Made by a program: the position numbers and the translations under genes. This document shows, piece after piece, positions 1-11,989 of a stretch of DNA of 64,000 nucleotides. Origin of the DNA: Gnetum montanum (taxonomy: Eukaryota > Streptophyta > Gnetopsida > Gnetales > Gnetaceae); the NCBI GenBank assembly GCA_015680685.1, contig MNCI01033587.1, forward strand, positions 272,164-336,163, in the 5' to 3' direction. The notes under the pieces are model-generated. The model saw only the letters and a list, made by a program, of their open reading frames with translations, was not told the DNA's origin and did no database searches. Within the stretch, counting starts at the first letter, position 1. Each line of letters opens with the position of its first letter.

Positions 1-59
1 TAACTAAGGATGATCCTCTAATGCCTAAATACTTTAGGTTAGACTAATTTTACCATTAT

Positions 60-363
60 CATTAGTTGCTAAGTCATGATACTAAATTTTGCCTTATGAT
101 TAAGGATGACCTACAAAGGATGATTGATAGGGGTGAACTGGTATTAGACATATCCAACCTCATTAGGCCTCAAAATTAGTAAATGCACATATATAATGAT
201 CCTCTAAATACTAATGAAAGCCCATACACCATCGTGATATTTAACATCCATAATGATCAAAGGCCTACAAGGGAATTATTTGTGATCAATGTCACTTTGG
301 TAACATTTTCACGTAAGGTTAGCAAAACATTTTCCAAAAATTCATTTGAGATCAAAATAGAGT
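60..363 (+). pseudogene. Tat-like retrotransposon gag/protease-junction remnant
   Basis: Reading through two adjacent stops near position 178, the + strand gives a stretch with the pattern 'LQRMIDRGELVLD' followed by 'YNDPLNTNESPY'. This resembles the segment between gag and protease in Tat-lineage Ty3/gypsy elements, where a D-L-x-x-x-I-x-x-G motif precedes N-D/N-P-L-P-N-H-x-G-P. No start, zinc knuckle or protease motif can be seen. It lies upstream of, and on the same strand as, the Tat-like pol starting near 5.0 kb, so it may be the gag end of the same element (Tat-1), separated from pol by the tandem array. Family assignment is inferred from a short motif only. Confidence 0.4.
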
Positions 364-1129
364 GATTCCACCACTCTTTGAAAGCTTAAAATAAGCCCTA
401 CACACCCATATCATAGAAAATTTAAAATACATCTTTCTTTCTAGAAAAAGTATATGATCTTTCATGAAATTTGAAAAATGGCAAGGAAACCTACTTACAC
501 AACCTTACTCAGCCATAACTTCATCAATACAACTCCAAATCAAATGAAACCACAACCATTGGAAAGCTCGAAGATAATCCTACAAATATATAACAATAAA
601 TATTTGAAACATGCAATCATTTTCTTAATAAAAAGTACACAATTGCTTGCTTTTTCACTCAAGAATTGCAAGATTCGTAAAACCTAATTAAACTTAACCA
701 TGAATTCGGTACAAAAAGACCAAAACATCCTCAACCCATTTGAAAACACATAAAATTAATAGGTTGGATTTTTTTAAAATTCATTTTCAACAAATATTAC
801 ATCATAGATCTAGGGGAAATGACTAGGCACCCATTTTCTAGAAAAAAGCATCCAAAAAAGGCAAACATATTTTTAAAACTAAATAATCACAACCAAGACA
901 GCTAAATAATCCTAGAGCTATGTAAACATGCATAAAATATGAGATAGGATATTCATGGAATCAAAAAGTAAGTATACAAGCATAGATCTAAGAAATAGAA
1001 TAGAAAACCAAAAAATAGAATACATGAAATGGAATAGGAAACCAGAAATGAAATAGAAAATTGGAAAGAATGGCCTACCATGGAAAGGTGATGGTAAAAT
1101 TAATCACAACCCTTGGACATGGTAGCCAT
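364..1129. other. AT-rich stretch without recognisable gene
   Basis: No coding signature, RNA gene or clear repeat was recognised. The short open frame at 478-687 has low-complexity composition and no homologue that I recognise. Confidence 0.5.
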
Positions 1130-4100
1130 GCTAAGGTTGAAATAGTGGATTCTACCTCTTCCAATGCAGGATTCTTGACTGGGGTTTCTTTCTTCACCAT
1201 GGTGCTTAGAATGTAGGAAATCCTTCACCTTAGTAGTGACTACACTAGCACTGGGAGGAAGAAGTGACCATTATTACACTGAGGATGATGCTTGGAAGCA
1301 CAAAAAATAATAGCTACACTAAAGTATTGTAGCACTTGAGGTAGAAAAGCTCAAACAAATGCCCAATGATGAGGAAGAATGAGTTTTCACAAAGTTCACA
1401 CATTACATTGATCTTTTACTTAAGCACCCAAGTAGAAACCTTGGTTTCCTTGTGGAAATCTGCTTTGCTTGGGCACCAAAATGGAAACTAGAGCTACACT
1501 AGGGTTGGGTAAGTATTTTTAAATTAACTTGCTAATTTTGAGTGGACCCCACACTAGATGCTCCCATCACAACCAAAAAAGGCCATCACTACATTGAGAG
1601 TAGTCAATTTCTTAGCCTAACTACACTAAGAAAAGTTCAACTAAAGCCACAAAACAACTACCACTTTTACTTATGCACCCTGTAACTCAAAAAATATGGC
1701 TAAGTATGACAATTTTGGGCAAAACAAAAAGGACTATGCTGGAGGGGAGATAAGAACTACGTTGGCCTAGCGTAGTCCCAACTACTGCCAACATAGCCCA
1801 TGAGGAGATAGACTTCAAAAAGCCTATTCAACCTTCAAAAACTTCCAAATTAGTAGCATAGTCCTACTAAGCTAGGTCTAGAATCACAAAAAACACCAAA
1901 ACTTAGTCAAAAGCCATCCAACTCTAACAAAAGTCAAACCTCCTCATTAGCTATGCTAAGAAAAGTCAGAGACTATACTGGGCTAATGTTGTCCTAGCTA
2001 CTACCTAGCATAGTCTAGCATCATATCTTGCCTTCTTTCAATGACATGTAGCCCATCAAGTCCATTCAACTCTCAATTGATTCCAAATTGACACATTATT
2101 TTCCAAAACCCTAGTTTGAGCCTCCGCTAAGCCCAAAGCATGGTCAATTGCAGCAAATGGTGCCACATTTTCTCTTTCCCTTGTGACTACACTAGGGAAA
2201 CCTAGGACTACATTGGAATAGTGTATTCCTAGTTCAAGCCAATAGTAGTTCCCTTGAAAATCATCAAAAACCCTCTAACAACAATGAAAATTGACTCCAA
2301 TAAGCCCTAAAATTTTATTTTAGGCTTGTATGACCATGAAACAAAATTCCCATTCACATTTTGACACTTAACATTTAACTACACTAAAGAGGAAGGAGAA
2401 CTATGCTGGGATAGCATAGTCCATGCCTGGGCCTAGCATAGTCCCTTTTAACTGGCCAAAAATCCAAAGAAACCACAAAAAATTCACCTCCAGATCACCC
2501 TAGAACTCCATTTAGAGATGTCTATCAGCAAACTTAGTAGTGTTTCACCATTCTTCCCACTATAAACTTGGACTACGCTGGGCCAACATAGTCCCCTACA
2601 AAAATTATAAAAAAAATATCAAAAACTACCCAAATTGACACCTCAGAGTCCTAAAATGCTATTCAAAGTTGCCTAATCATAGAACATGAATATTTTCAAT
2701 GATTATGGCCTTCCAAGTTGGGACTACTTTAATGGGGATGAGGACTTTGCTGGGCCAATGTAGTTCCTCTCCAAGCCCAACGTAGTCCTCCAAAAAAATG
2801 ATGAAACTTGTGAAATAAAAACCACTTAAATTACTATCAACAAAGCATTATCCAAGACCATATGACTTCAAGACCTTCATTTCTCATCATTTTTGGTAAC
2901 TGTGATCCTACCTACACTAGAGGTAGATTGGGACTACATTGGGCTAGTGTAGTCCCTCTTTGCAACTAGGGTAGTCCACCAAAATTGCTAGAAAACTTGT
3001 CAAAAATAAACTAAATTCACTACCATTCAACCCCACCACCTTGTTGGAAGCCTCCATTGACCATGGGAATAAATTTTGACCATGGGAATAACTTTTGACC
3101 ATCGAAACCTATACTACACTAACAGGGAGATGGGACTATGCTAGGCTAGCATAGTTCCATCCCAAGCTAAGTGTAGTCCTTATCATGAAACCTAAAACTA
3201 ACTAAGAAATTACTCAAAAAAAACCTTATAGAATATAGGATCTTACTAAGACATAACAAGACTTTTAGACCTCTCATTTGAGTAAAACTTCATCATCGTT
3301 GAGCTCTCAATCCATGACTACACTAATGAGGGGCTAGGACTACGTTGGGGTAGTGTAGTCCCTTTGAATCCCTAGTGTAGTCTACACTGAACTACCCAAG
3401 ATGAACCAAAAAGACACTAATTCCCCTCTTAACAAACCTAGAGCCTCACTGGAACTTAACAAACCATGGAATCCATGCTTTCCCATTGCTTTTGGCCATC
3501 AAAGCTTAGACTATAATGAAGAAAGATGAGACTACACTAGGCTAGCATAGTCCATCTTCAAATATAGCATAATCCCCATAAATTTCCCAAATATTAATAA
3601 AAAAAACTTGTACTTCACTTCTAAAAGCACTAGGTCCCACGAAAGTTGATTCTAGCCACCCAAACCCATTTTTCAACCTTTCCAACTTGACTATGTTAAC
3701 AAGGAGACTAGGACTATGCAAGACCAGTGTAGTCCCTACCTAGGCCTAATTTAGCCCCTTCAAACATGGCCCAAAATAGCTTAAGAACTACCCAAATTGA
3801 CTCCTAGAAAGGCCTAAAACCTTGCTAGAGAATGCACAAATCCTAAAACCTTCAAAAATGAGCCAAAATTCTTTCTCTTTCAACATTTTCTCATCAGGAA
3901 TCCATGACCAAATCAAGAACTACATACCCAATGTAGTCCCATGGTATCTAACCATTCAAGGCTAAAAAAACAAGAAAAATAGCAATTTTTGCATCAAAAC
4001 CTTAACTAACAATACTAGTGAACCTAGAAGCTCATTAGAATGGTCAATTGAGCCCCAAATTTCACCAAAATTCATTTCCACTCTTAAATATGCTCAAGAA

Positions 4101-4640
4101 GCTAGGGAATATATTGTGCCATTGTAGTCCCATTAGGAAGGGAAAATGTATCAAAAAAATTGACAGTAAGAAACTTAGAATAACTTGAATTTAACCTAGA
4201 ATGACTAGAACCTCATACTAATGACTTCCAAGTGCAAATTTTACTTTTCTTTAGCCTTGAAAACCCCATAAAATCAATCATTCCTTGTGACTATGCTAGG
4301 GCCTACTATCTAAGTATAGTCACCTTTGGAACTAAGATTTTCAACATTCTTGAAAGCTAAAATGGTGTCAAAACTTGTCAATCTTCAATACCTACCCCTT
4401 CAGCTAACTGTTTATACCACTAGAAACTCAAAAATACTAATTTAAAGCCTTGGAAATTCCTCCTAAAGGCCAACTAAATTGGAAGTAGGCAAGACTACAC
4501 TAGGCCAATGTAGTCACCAATAGGTCCTAGCGTAGTCACAAAAGAAAGTGTCAATTTTTCCTCAAAATAGCTTCAAAACCACCCCCTGATGTGTCCAAGC
4601 TCTCACAATAGCCTTGTAGCCCCATGCAATGGTTCACTAA
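1130..4640. repeat. Degenerate tandem array, about 195-bp units with a hairpin core
   Basis: About fifteen copies of a GACTAC...GTAGTC core recur near 1755, 1965, 2200, 2405, 2573, 2748, 2930, 3140, 3348, 3528, 3710, 3918, 4110, 4290 and 4490, a spacing of roughly 170-235 bp. The best core is an inverted repeat of the form GGACTACGCTGGGC plus AGCGTAGTCC. Between cores a second recurring block reads like 'AAACTTGTCAAAA...CCTAAAACCTTG...GACCAT', and a further GTAGTCC follows each core. Divergence is high, so this is an old array. Tat/Ogre-lineage elements are known to carry tandem repeats in their untranslated regions; origin from such an element is likely but not shown. Confidence 0.7.
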
Positions 4641-5039
4641 GGGCTAAAATAGAAAAATTTAACCTTTTCTAACTAGTATTAGCCAATTTTTACTATATGT
4701 ATTACATTCTCACAAATTCAACCTCATGTTTGAGCTTGTTTTTCATTATTGGCCTCTTTTCTAATTAATCAACTTTACACAGCCTTTATATAACTTCTTA
4801 TCTTACCATGTTCAATTTATTTTTTCTACTTTGATCCTTGGTTGACCTTATACAACCTTTTTTTAACCCCATTGATCATTATTTATCTCTTATAGCATTG
4901 GTTGACTTTGCTTACGTCTTTGTTTGACATTGGAATAGCATATGTTTATATGTTTTATATGATTTTAGCATGGTTTACCTATTTTTACCTAGGTGCCACT
5001 TAATCTACTTATGGTTGATATGCAAGATTGAAATATGAA
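4641..5039. other. AT-rich spacer between array and Tat-1 pol
   Basis: This T-rich sequence holds no gene, RNA or repeat that I can support. Confidence 0.5.
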
Positions 5040-6130
5040 CATTTGAAAGCAAATTACCTTACCTCTGAGCCTAAGTGGACCTCATGGTAATATTCAATGA
5101 TGCATCAACCCTAATTATCTAGACGTTAAGCTTAAGAATCTTAACAATCATGTAGTATTAATCGAAAATCCTATAGAAGGGCTTGAAAACCTAGTTAGAA
5201 CCCTTGACCTTGAAGCTAGTAACATAACTAAAGACTCTCTTACTAAGGTTCCTATCATAACACATGGTGGTAAGGATAAAACCCTTAAAATAAGTTCCTT
5301 ACTAGAACCTCAATAAACTCAAGACATCACCAAGGTCCTACAGGATAATATAAAGACCTTTTCTTGGTCATATGAAGATATGCTAGGCTTAGAACCATGT
5401 CTAGTCCAACAAAACATCATACTTGATCCTAGCATTAGATTAGTTAAGCAACAAGTGTGTAAAATTAGACTTGATTTAGCCTTGGCAGTTTGTGATGAAA
5501 TTACCAAACTATACCAAGATGGTTTCATTAGAGCTATCAACTATGCAAATTGGGTGTCCAACATCATGGTAATTCCTAAGAAAAATAGGATCATCTATAT
5601 TTTCATCAATTTCCAAGAACTAAATAAGGTAACCATCAAGGATGATTTTCCTTTTCCTAGTAATGATCAACTTATTGATACTATGGCTGGACATGTCTTA
5701 CTATCCTTTATGGATGGATTCTTGGGATACAACTAGGTTAGTGTCAACCTAGAACATCAACTAAGTATAACCTTCATGATCCCTTGGGATACCTTTTGTT
5801 ATATCATAATTTCTTTCAGCCTTAAGAACATAGGATCAATCTATTAAAGAGCTATGAATACATCTTCAATGATTACATGCTTGGTTTGCTAAATGATTAT
5901 GTGGATAATATAGCCATTAAGTTCAAGGTTGTCAATGATCATGTCAGTGACCTAGACCTTTTCCTTAAATAGTGCCTCAAGTACAAGCTTAGGCTTAATC
6001 CCAAGAAGTGTGTCTTCAGTGTCAAGACTGGTAAGATGCTTGGCTTTGTAATATCTGAAGCAAGGATTTCTGTCAATCATAATAATGTTAAGGATATATC
6101 CAAATTAGCAGCACCTACCAACCTTAAGGA
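5040..6130 (+). pseudogene. Tat-1 protease-linker and reverse transcriptase, broken
   Basis: A long open stretch (5300-5735) carries the classic Ty3/gypsy RT start: 'FSWSYEDMLGLEP', a K-Q-x-x-x-K-I-R region, 'GFIRAINYANWVSNIMVIPKK', then 'LSFMDGFLGYN'. The next part continues in another frame with 'PWDTFCY' and 'SLKN', and ends near a 'YVDN' motif at about 5892-5907, where the catalytic Y-V-D-D has lost its last Asp. In-frame stops and frameshifts make it non-functional. It would copy element RNA into DNA. The following RNase H pair marks it as Tat lineage. The linker before RT (5040-5300) is only loosely recognisable. Confidence 0.8.
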
Positions 6131-6133
6131 GCT

Positions 6134-6705
6134 TTGGGGACCATAATTGTAGATTATAGTATATTCATAGGTTCAATGCTAGGCTCACAAATCAGTTACA
6201 ATCCATGCAACACTTGCTTAAGAAAGGGGTTCACTATGAGTCAATGGATCAATGCTAAGAGGCCTTTGAAAAACTTAAGCGAGAATTGGAACAACTACCA
6301 ACAATCTACCCTCCATAAGAAGGAAAACCATTTTACATCTACCTTACTATCTCTGATACATCCATTGCCTCTCTACTCTGCCAGAAGCATGATGATGGAG
6401 TAGAGATGATAGTGTACTATCTTAGCCATGCATTACTTGCCCACTAGACAAGATATTCTATAGTAGAAGACAACTATCTAGCAATAGTCTTCTAACTAAA
6501 GAAGTGGAGATATTACCTCTTTAGAAAACAAGTCAATGTAATTTGCAAGGACAACATACTTAGAGCCATAATAACCAACATCTACGAGAGTAGCTGAATA
6601 GCTCAGTGGAAAGCCATAATAGTAGAGTTCATCCTTTATTATGTTTCTCAATCCTTAATGAAAGGTCAAGCTATAGTTTTACAATACTATTTTACCTGTT
6701 GATGA
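6134..6705 (+). pseudogene. Tat-1 first RNase H domain, broken
   Basis: Frames around 6330-6690 give 'ASLLCQKHDDGVE', 'VYYLSHALL', 'RYSIVEDNYLAIVF', 'KKWRYYLF' and 'SQSLMKGQAI', the usual order of the Ty3/gypsy RNase H that follows RT. Several stops (for example in the LAIVF-KK stretch) and a frame change against the RT are present. The upstream open frame at 6134-6403 is the out-of-frame RT-RNase H connection rather than a gene of its own. Confidence 0.7.
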
Positions 6706-6734
6706 CCAAGAAACAATAAATCCTAAGTTTCTAG

Positions 6735-7165
6735 ATGAACATGTCAACACTATTAGCCAAGTACCCCAAGGATTATGAAGTGTTCATGCACTTTGATGAA
6801 GCTTCAACTACCCATGGAGCTAGTGCCGCTACTATAATAACATTCCCATATGGTGAAATCCAACCCTTTGCCTATAGTTTTGAGTTCTCATGCACCAATA
6901 ACATAGCAGAGTATGAGGATTTAATTAGGGAAATGATGGTATCTCGTAACCTAGGAATCAAAAGTTTGATAATTAAAGGTGATTCATGACTTGTGGTCAA
7001 CCAAGTAACCAAGGTTTACTCCTACAAAGCCAAGAATTTACAAATGTACTATGATTTAGAAAATAAGCTCTTACAATGTTATATAGATGTGTTATGCAAC
7101 ACATACCTTAGAAAAAAAATTCTATAGTTGATACCATCACAACACTAGCCCTCACTGGTATACCT
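6735..7165 (+). pseudogene. Tat-1 second (archaeal-type) RNase H domain
   Basis: An 84-residue open stretch shows 'MHFDEASTTHGASAATII', 'FEFSCTNNIAEYEDLI' and 'LGIKSLIIKGDS', then after a stop 'LVVNQV'. These are the marks of the additional aRNH domain placed after the first RNase H in Tat-clade elements (F-D-G-A-S, T-N-N-x-A-E-Y, G-D-S-x-L-V-x-x-Q). The first catalytic motif reads F-D-E where D-G is usual. The presence of two RNase H domains is the main reason to call this element Tat rather than Athila. Confidence 0.75.
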
Positions 7166-7439
7166 AATGTGTTTAGTAAGTTTCCTACCTTAACCATGGA
7201 TTATGCTATTCCCATCATGCAAAACAATGAGGATAACCTTATGGCAATAGTTCATACTACTCTTATCAAAGAGTGCTATGATAATATAATATTTTACCTT
7301 ATTTACGATGAGTTTTCACAAGGCCTGATTGTTGTTCAAAAGGACGCTATACACAAATGATCAAACTAGTATGTCATCATAGGTAATGACACATTATGTC
7401 AACGATCCTATGATGGAATACTCTTAAAGTGCTTAGGTA

Positions 7440-7686
7440 AAATTGAAGCCAGAAAAGTCCTAGAGGTGGTTAATGAAGGTGGTTTTGTGTGATGTATAGG
7501 ACCTAGAGCCATGGATGCTAAAATTAGATGGTTAGGCTACTATTGATCCCATATGAAGAATGATTTCTTGTAGAAGGTTAAACATTATGATACATGCCAA
7601 TAGTATAGAAACCTTATACATGTACCACCAACTAAGTTACATACCACTTAGATCACTTGGAAATTTCAATAATGGGGGTTGGATAT
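7440..7686 (+). pseudogene. Tat-1 integrase, N-terminal part (5' of insertion)
   Basis: This piece carries 'WLGYYWSHMKNDFL', 'KHYDTCQ' and 'LHTT', corresponding to the H2C2 zinc-binding region of gypsy integrase (G-Y-Y-W-P-T, then C-x-x-C-Q). It ends at a W-G-L-D-I motif just before element A. The frame resumes on the other side of that element at 20698 with R-P-x-x-P-K-S-S and then the 'YFTKWVEAIPL' core, so the two halves were one integrase before insertion. Stops at the zinc region show the copy was decayed. Confidence 0.8.
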
Positions 7687-8579
7687 TGATGAGTGGCGAG
7701 GTACCCCTATGCCCAACCATACGAATCATGGGCATTGACACGTGACTCGATCGAATTTCGTAGACTGTAAGCACTTGCATACACCAAACTCTAGCCAGCA
7801 AAACCTTATGTTAGAATAGTTGTTGTCTTCCCAACCTCACTTGTGATGTTCTAATGTGATGGTTAAGTGAGATTGAGGTAAATGATTTTTATTTATTTTC
7901 TCTTTATCTTCTAAGATCTAATTCTTGAATTATAATAATGGGAAAATTATATAACCTATAATTTTTCTACTCTATTTCTTAATTCTCCCTAGCATAGGCA
8001 ACCGATCCCATCTTCTGTGCACATCTTGATCATCCCCTAACCACTGTTGGATGACAAGACATTAAGCTTCACTGGTTTTCCAAGTGTTGGATTTATGTTC
8101 ACAATGGTCGTACTTATGGTTTTTACAAAATATAAAAGAGAAATAATGGTAAAGTGATAACAATGAAGACTTAAGAAATGATTAAAGTGTTGAAATATTA
8201 AACTATTTAAATGCAAATAATTAAATCCAAATGCTACAAGGAATGCTTAAAAAGCTCATCTTTATTACTGGTCACACCAATGGGCTCAGGTACATTAGCG
8301 CTCGAATAAAGAGCTGTGCATCTTTCTCACACCTACTATAGGCACTTGAAAAATATTCTAACTCTTACAGGAACAAACTGCAATAGTTTGGCTACAACTA
8401 CTCAAAAAGATGCCTAAGTGTGATGGGTGCGCACTTATTTATAGTTAGAGAAAGACTCTACATAAACGAGGCCACGTCAACGTATGGACAGATGCATCGA
8501 CAAGGCCACATCAATGCAGCCACGTATATGGGGCTGCGTATAAGCAGCCTAGTCAACATATTGACTGAACACTTCATCA
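7687..8579 (-). repeat. Element A 3' LTR
   Basis: It aligns along its length with 19798-20692. In element orientation the U3 (8455-8579) holds repeated GTATAT/CATATA-type motifs around ACGTATATGG and TGCATCGACA. A TATA box (CTATAAATA) lies at 8444-8436 and an AATAAAGAT polyadenylation-like signal near 8265. The U5 end is the GGTACCTCGCCACTCATCA shared with elements B and C. Confidence 0.92.
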
Positions 8580-8591
8580 TACCCCCACACC
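8580..8591 (-). other. Element A polypurine tract
   Basis: On the element strand this reads as a G-rich purine run (GGTGTGGGGGTA) directly before the TGATGA of the 3' LTR, the expected place for plus-strand priming. Element C has GGGGGTA at the same place. Confidence 0.7.
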
Positions 8592-8819
8592 TATGTGAAA
8601 ACTTGTCCTCAAGTTTATTACAATTTGGAACATATGAAGTTATTACAACAAACATGACAAAAGATATCTACCTAAACACTGACTTTATTGACATACCAAG
8701 TGCCCGAGTGTATAGATAAGAATGAATTACAAAATGGTGATGTTCAAAGATAAAATTGAACATCCTAATAATCTTGTATTCTCCACTGTCCTTAAAGATG
8801 CTAAATTTGCTGAAGAAGG

Positions 8820-11675
8820 TCACATCATCCTTGGTGGTGGTGGTTCTGATGGGCTTTCACCAGCCTCTAGCGCATGTGGCAGCTGTGGTGCAGAAGACGG
8901 TTGTCCTGCAATAGCTGCAACTTCCAGAGGCAACCAAAAATCCTCGAACAAAGACCTCATTTTCTCTTCTTTACTTCTAGGATCTTTCACCATCCAAGAA
9001 TCTTCACCTATGTTTCCCAAAACTAGAACATACCAAGGGCATGGAAGTGCAGGAAAGACTTATTTTAAATTGACAAACCAGGTAGCAACCTATTTTTGTT
9101 CGATATCGAATGCTCGGACTGATGTTCATAGCTGCTCGTAGTCATTCATCTATTGGGCCAAGTTCTCTGTGACAACACATTGTCCTTCAAAATGAGTCTG
9201 GAAAACCTCAAGTTCCACATTTGCTATTTCCAACTTCTATTTCATTACTTTATGTGCTTGGAACTTGCCCTCGTATAAAGAATATGATGTGGCCACTTGC
9301 TTCTCCAAGTCAGACCGTGGCCTTCCAGCTGTCAGCATAGCCAGGTTTGCATAAAGAAGATTGGCCAACTTCATATATTCTGTCATTTCTTCAATTTTTA
9401 GCTCCTTGAGGTAGATCTTAGCCTGGTTGTAGGTATTCAATCCATCGAAGATGGTTTGCCACACCTCACCTTCTTCTCGAAGCTACTAGAGTGCTTGGTT
9501 CAGTTTGGCCTTTGCGACTTGAATCTCTTTTTCATTTACTTCTTTCTACAATCCCACTTTATCCCTATAGTGATTTTTAACTCTTTCAAACTTAAGGGCT
9601 TCATTTTTCCAAGCAGAGATTTCAATAGCTAATTTTTGTCAAAAGGCTCAAACTTCCTCCATAGACAAATTACGATTTTTAGTAGCCAATCTCCTCACAT
9701 CAGTGTTCACCTTAGATAGCTTCTCCTACTATTGGTGGATGAAATTTTTCATGTATTTATTTTCAACAACAACATTATGTAGGCGATGAACTTTTGCAAT
9801 CAACCTGACATTCTCCTGGTGAATGTCTACCAAGTCCTTGTTTAGATGATATGCATGAGCATCTATTAAAGACTTGTCAAAGATCATTGACTCTCACTCA
9901 TCCTCAACAATCTGAAGTTTGGTTTGAAGCTATTGAAAAGCTTCATCTCTGGTGAGTTCACAATTGAGAAGAGTTGGATCAACAAGTTAGGCCCTTAATT
10001 GGGCAACTTCCACTTCCAAGCATTGATAATCCTCTTGTGCTACTTCAAGTTGCCCCTCCAATATGAGACACTTGCCCCTTTCTGAGAGCAACTCTAACTG
10101 GGTCACAATAATGTTATTTGGAAGATCAAAAAAATCTGGAAGCAGTTGCCCAATTTCCACCAGTCGTTCCAAAAATTCTTCATGTTGGGTTGTGTTGATC
10201 CTACTACGTGAAGTTCCTGTGAACGTCTATACATCTTCAAGTTCATGTACATCTAGTACAGGTGGCACAGGTGCATTAAGAACCATAGCAATTATGTCAG
10301 CAACCACTTCAGTTGCAATTTCTTGTCCCTGGTGTTGCATCACCAGGACAGTTTCCCCCTCTCCATCCTCCAAGCATACCAAAAAAGTAGCAACATTTCC
10401 TAAAATTTCATGAAATAATTGTTGGGTGGACATCAATACTTCTTGGACACTAGAATTAGTTCTTGCAGGGACTTGTGTTCGAGTGATAGAAAACGTTGGC
10501 CCTACTCCCTCTAGTAGACTCACTGATCGATCCACTTGCTCAAGATGGCTCATTGTAGGACGACAGACTGAAGGGTCTTCTCCTCCATTGGTTCCTATAG
10601 ATCACTCTTGTTGGCTCAAGAGCAACTGTCGAATCTTGCGTATGTGTTTTGCAATTGTCTATGATTCTGACCTTGTTGTTTGCATAGATAGTGGAGGTGG
10701 TTGCTGCTCTTCCTTAGGTCATGTTGTGTCCAATGCCTTATCCTTCATCATCTCCCACCACAAGGCAATTGGGATGTGTTGAAGTGTGTCATTGGCATAT
10801 CGTGCTATCCCTACCCATTTGCACAATTTCCTAATTAAGCAAGAAAATAGTAGAGCTCATCTTCCATGTTCACTTTCAGCAAATCTTTTCTCAATGTCTA
10901 GGAATAGAAACTATGGAAGGTTGATTCGAAATTTTCCACTTAGAATGGCACATGCATGAGTAGAGAAGGTAGTGATCTTGTTAGGTCTTACTGTTGGATT
11001 CAAGTGGTAAGACATAATTTTTAAGTATACCCTCTCTATGATGGTTAAAGTGCCAAACTCCTTGCATTCTACCCCATAGCACCACATGATCCACTCCCCT
11101 TTCACCTCAAGATCTACTTGTTTGGGGATCTCTACCACATTAGCTCTGGTCTCTAACAACCCTAGAGCTTGTGAAATTGCTTCTTCAGAGTAAGAGACAT
11201 GAATGTCTTTGATTCTTACTCTAGACCCTAGTTGTTGATTCGTCTAGAAGAGGTAAGTCTCTCCTAGGTACCATTCACCACTGGAGTTGATGATTGGCCA
11301 CATAGGAGAACTTTGCAATTGGGTCTTGACTTCTTCTAGTGCATTCTCTAGAAATGGTCTGAAGTTCAACTCTTGTAGGACCATTCATTACAACTCCCTC
11401 AGCTTAATAGCATCAAGACATGCTTGGGTTAGGGTAACCTTAAGCCATGGCACTACCACCAAAGTCTCATCCCCTCACCATTGTTCACTGAGGATTTCCT
11501 CTTCAGGAATTTGATGAATAGATTCCATCTTAGGTCCTTCATGGAGGGGGCTAGTTACGTGTGAGCCCTCCGCATGCTCTAGATGTTTTGCACCTCATAC
11601 TCTTCTTGTTCTTGGTCAGTTCTCCCTTGGTTGGGATGGTTCTTCTACCCTTGGATGCCTTAGTTTGGGTGCCAT
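8820..11675 (-). pseudogene. Element A ORF2: coiled-coil protein of unknown function, broken
   Basis: From an ATG at 11675 to a TGA at 8820 the minus strand encodes about 950 codons with several stops and frame changes. Seen: a basic, Pro/Gln-rich N-terminus; a region 'ERVYLKIMSYHLNPT...' near 11040; long heptad-rich stretches near 10172-9987 and 9730-9240; the motif 'LANLLYANLAML...RPRSDLEKQVA'; then 'DPRSKEEKMR' and a terminus P-P-P-P-R-M-M. Elements C and D carry the same protein with the same motifs and end. I see no signal peptide or membrane anchor, so it is not a typical env. The N-terminal third faintly recalls plant 'putative transposon protein' domains linked to Athila. Function unknown; a structural or nucleic-acid-packaging role is possible. 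Confidence 0.75.
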
Positions 11676-11989
11676 CTATAGTCAAGCATAACCATGAATT
11701 AAAATGTGCATAGGTTGCTTGAAATGAAAATCATACACCTTCCCATTTTGACCAATGTTGTGATAATGGCATGAGCATCCCGTTAGATTTCCTAGAGTGT
11801 CGTTTGAGGGTTTCAGGAAGAAAAAAATAATAAGTTATGAGTTAAAATTTATAGTGTTCTTTTTGTTGTTTTTTTTCTTGCCTGTCCCCTAAGAGGTGTT
11901 AATTCTTTGGTAATTATAACAATTATTATTATAATAATTAGAGACCTCNGAGAGAATGTAGAAAAACAAAAAAGTTCCCCTAGCTTGTA

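Noticed and set aside
1130-4640. CRISPR-like array
   Set aside because: Units are diverged, about 195 bp long, without identical direct repeats and unique spacers of constant size; the context is eukaryotic.
5040-7686. Endogenous pararetrovirus (caulimovirus-like) insertion
   Set aside because: The RT is followed by two RNase H domains and an integrase, which pararetroviruses lack; movement-protein motifs are absent.
8722-9141. + strand open frame of 139 codons, Gly-rich
   Set aside because: Antisense shadow of the ORF2 C-terminus of element A, whose minus-strand motifs are conserved in C and D.
10063-10782. Two + strand Ser/Cys-rich open frames
   Set aside because: Shadows opposite the coiled-coil ORF2 of element A; no homologue and no conservation in elements C or D.
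8820-11675. ORF2 as a retroviral-type envelope gene
   Set aside because: No signal peptide, hydrophobic anchor or cleavage-site pattern is visible in A, C or D; it is dominated by charged heptads.
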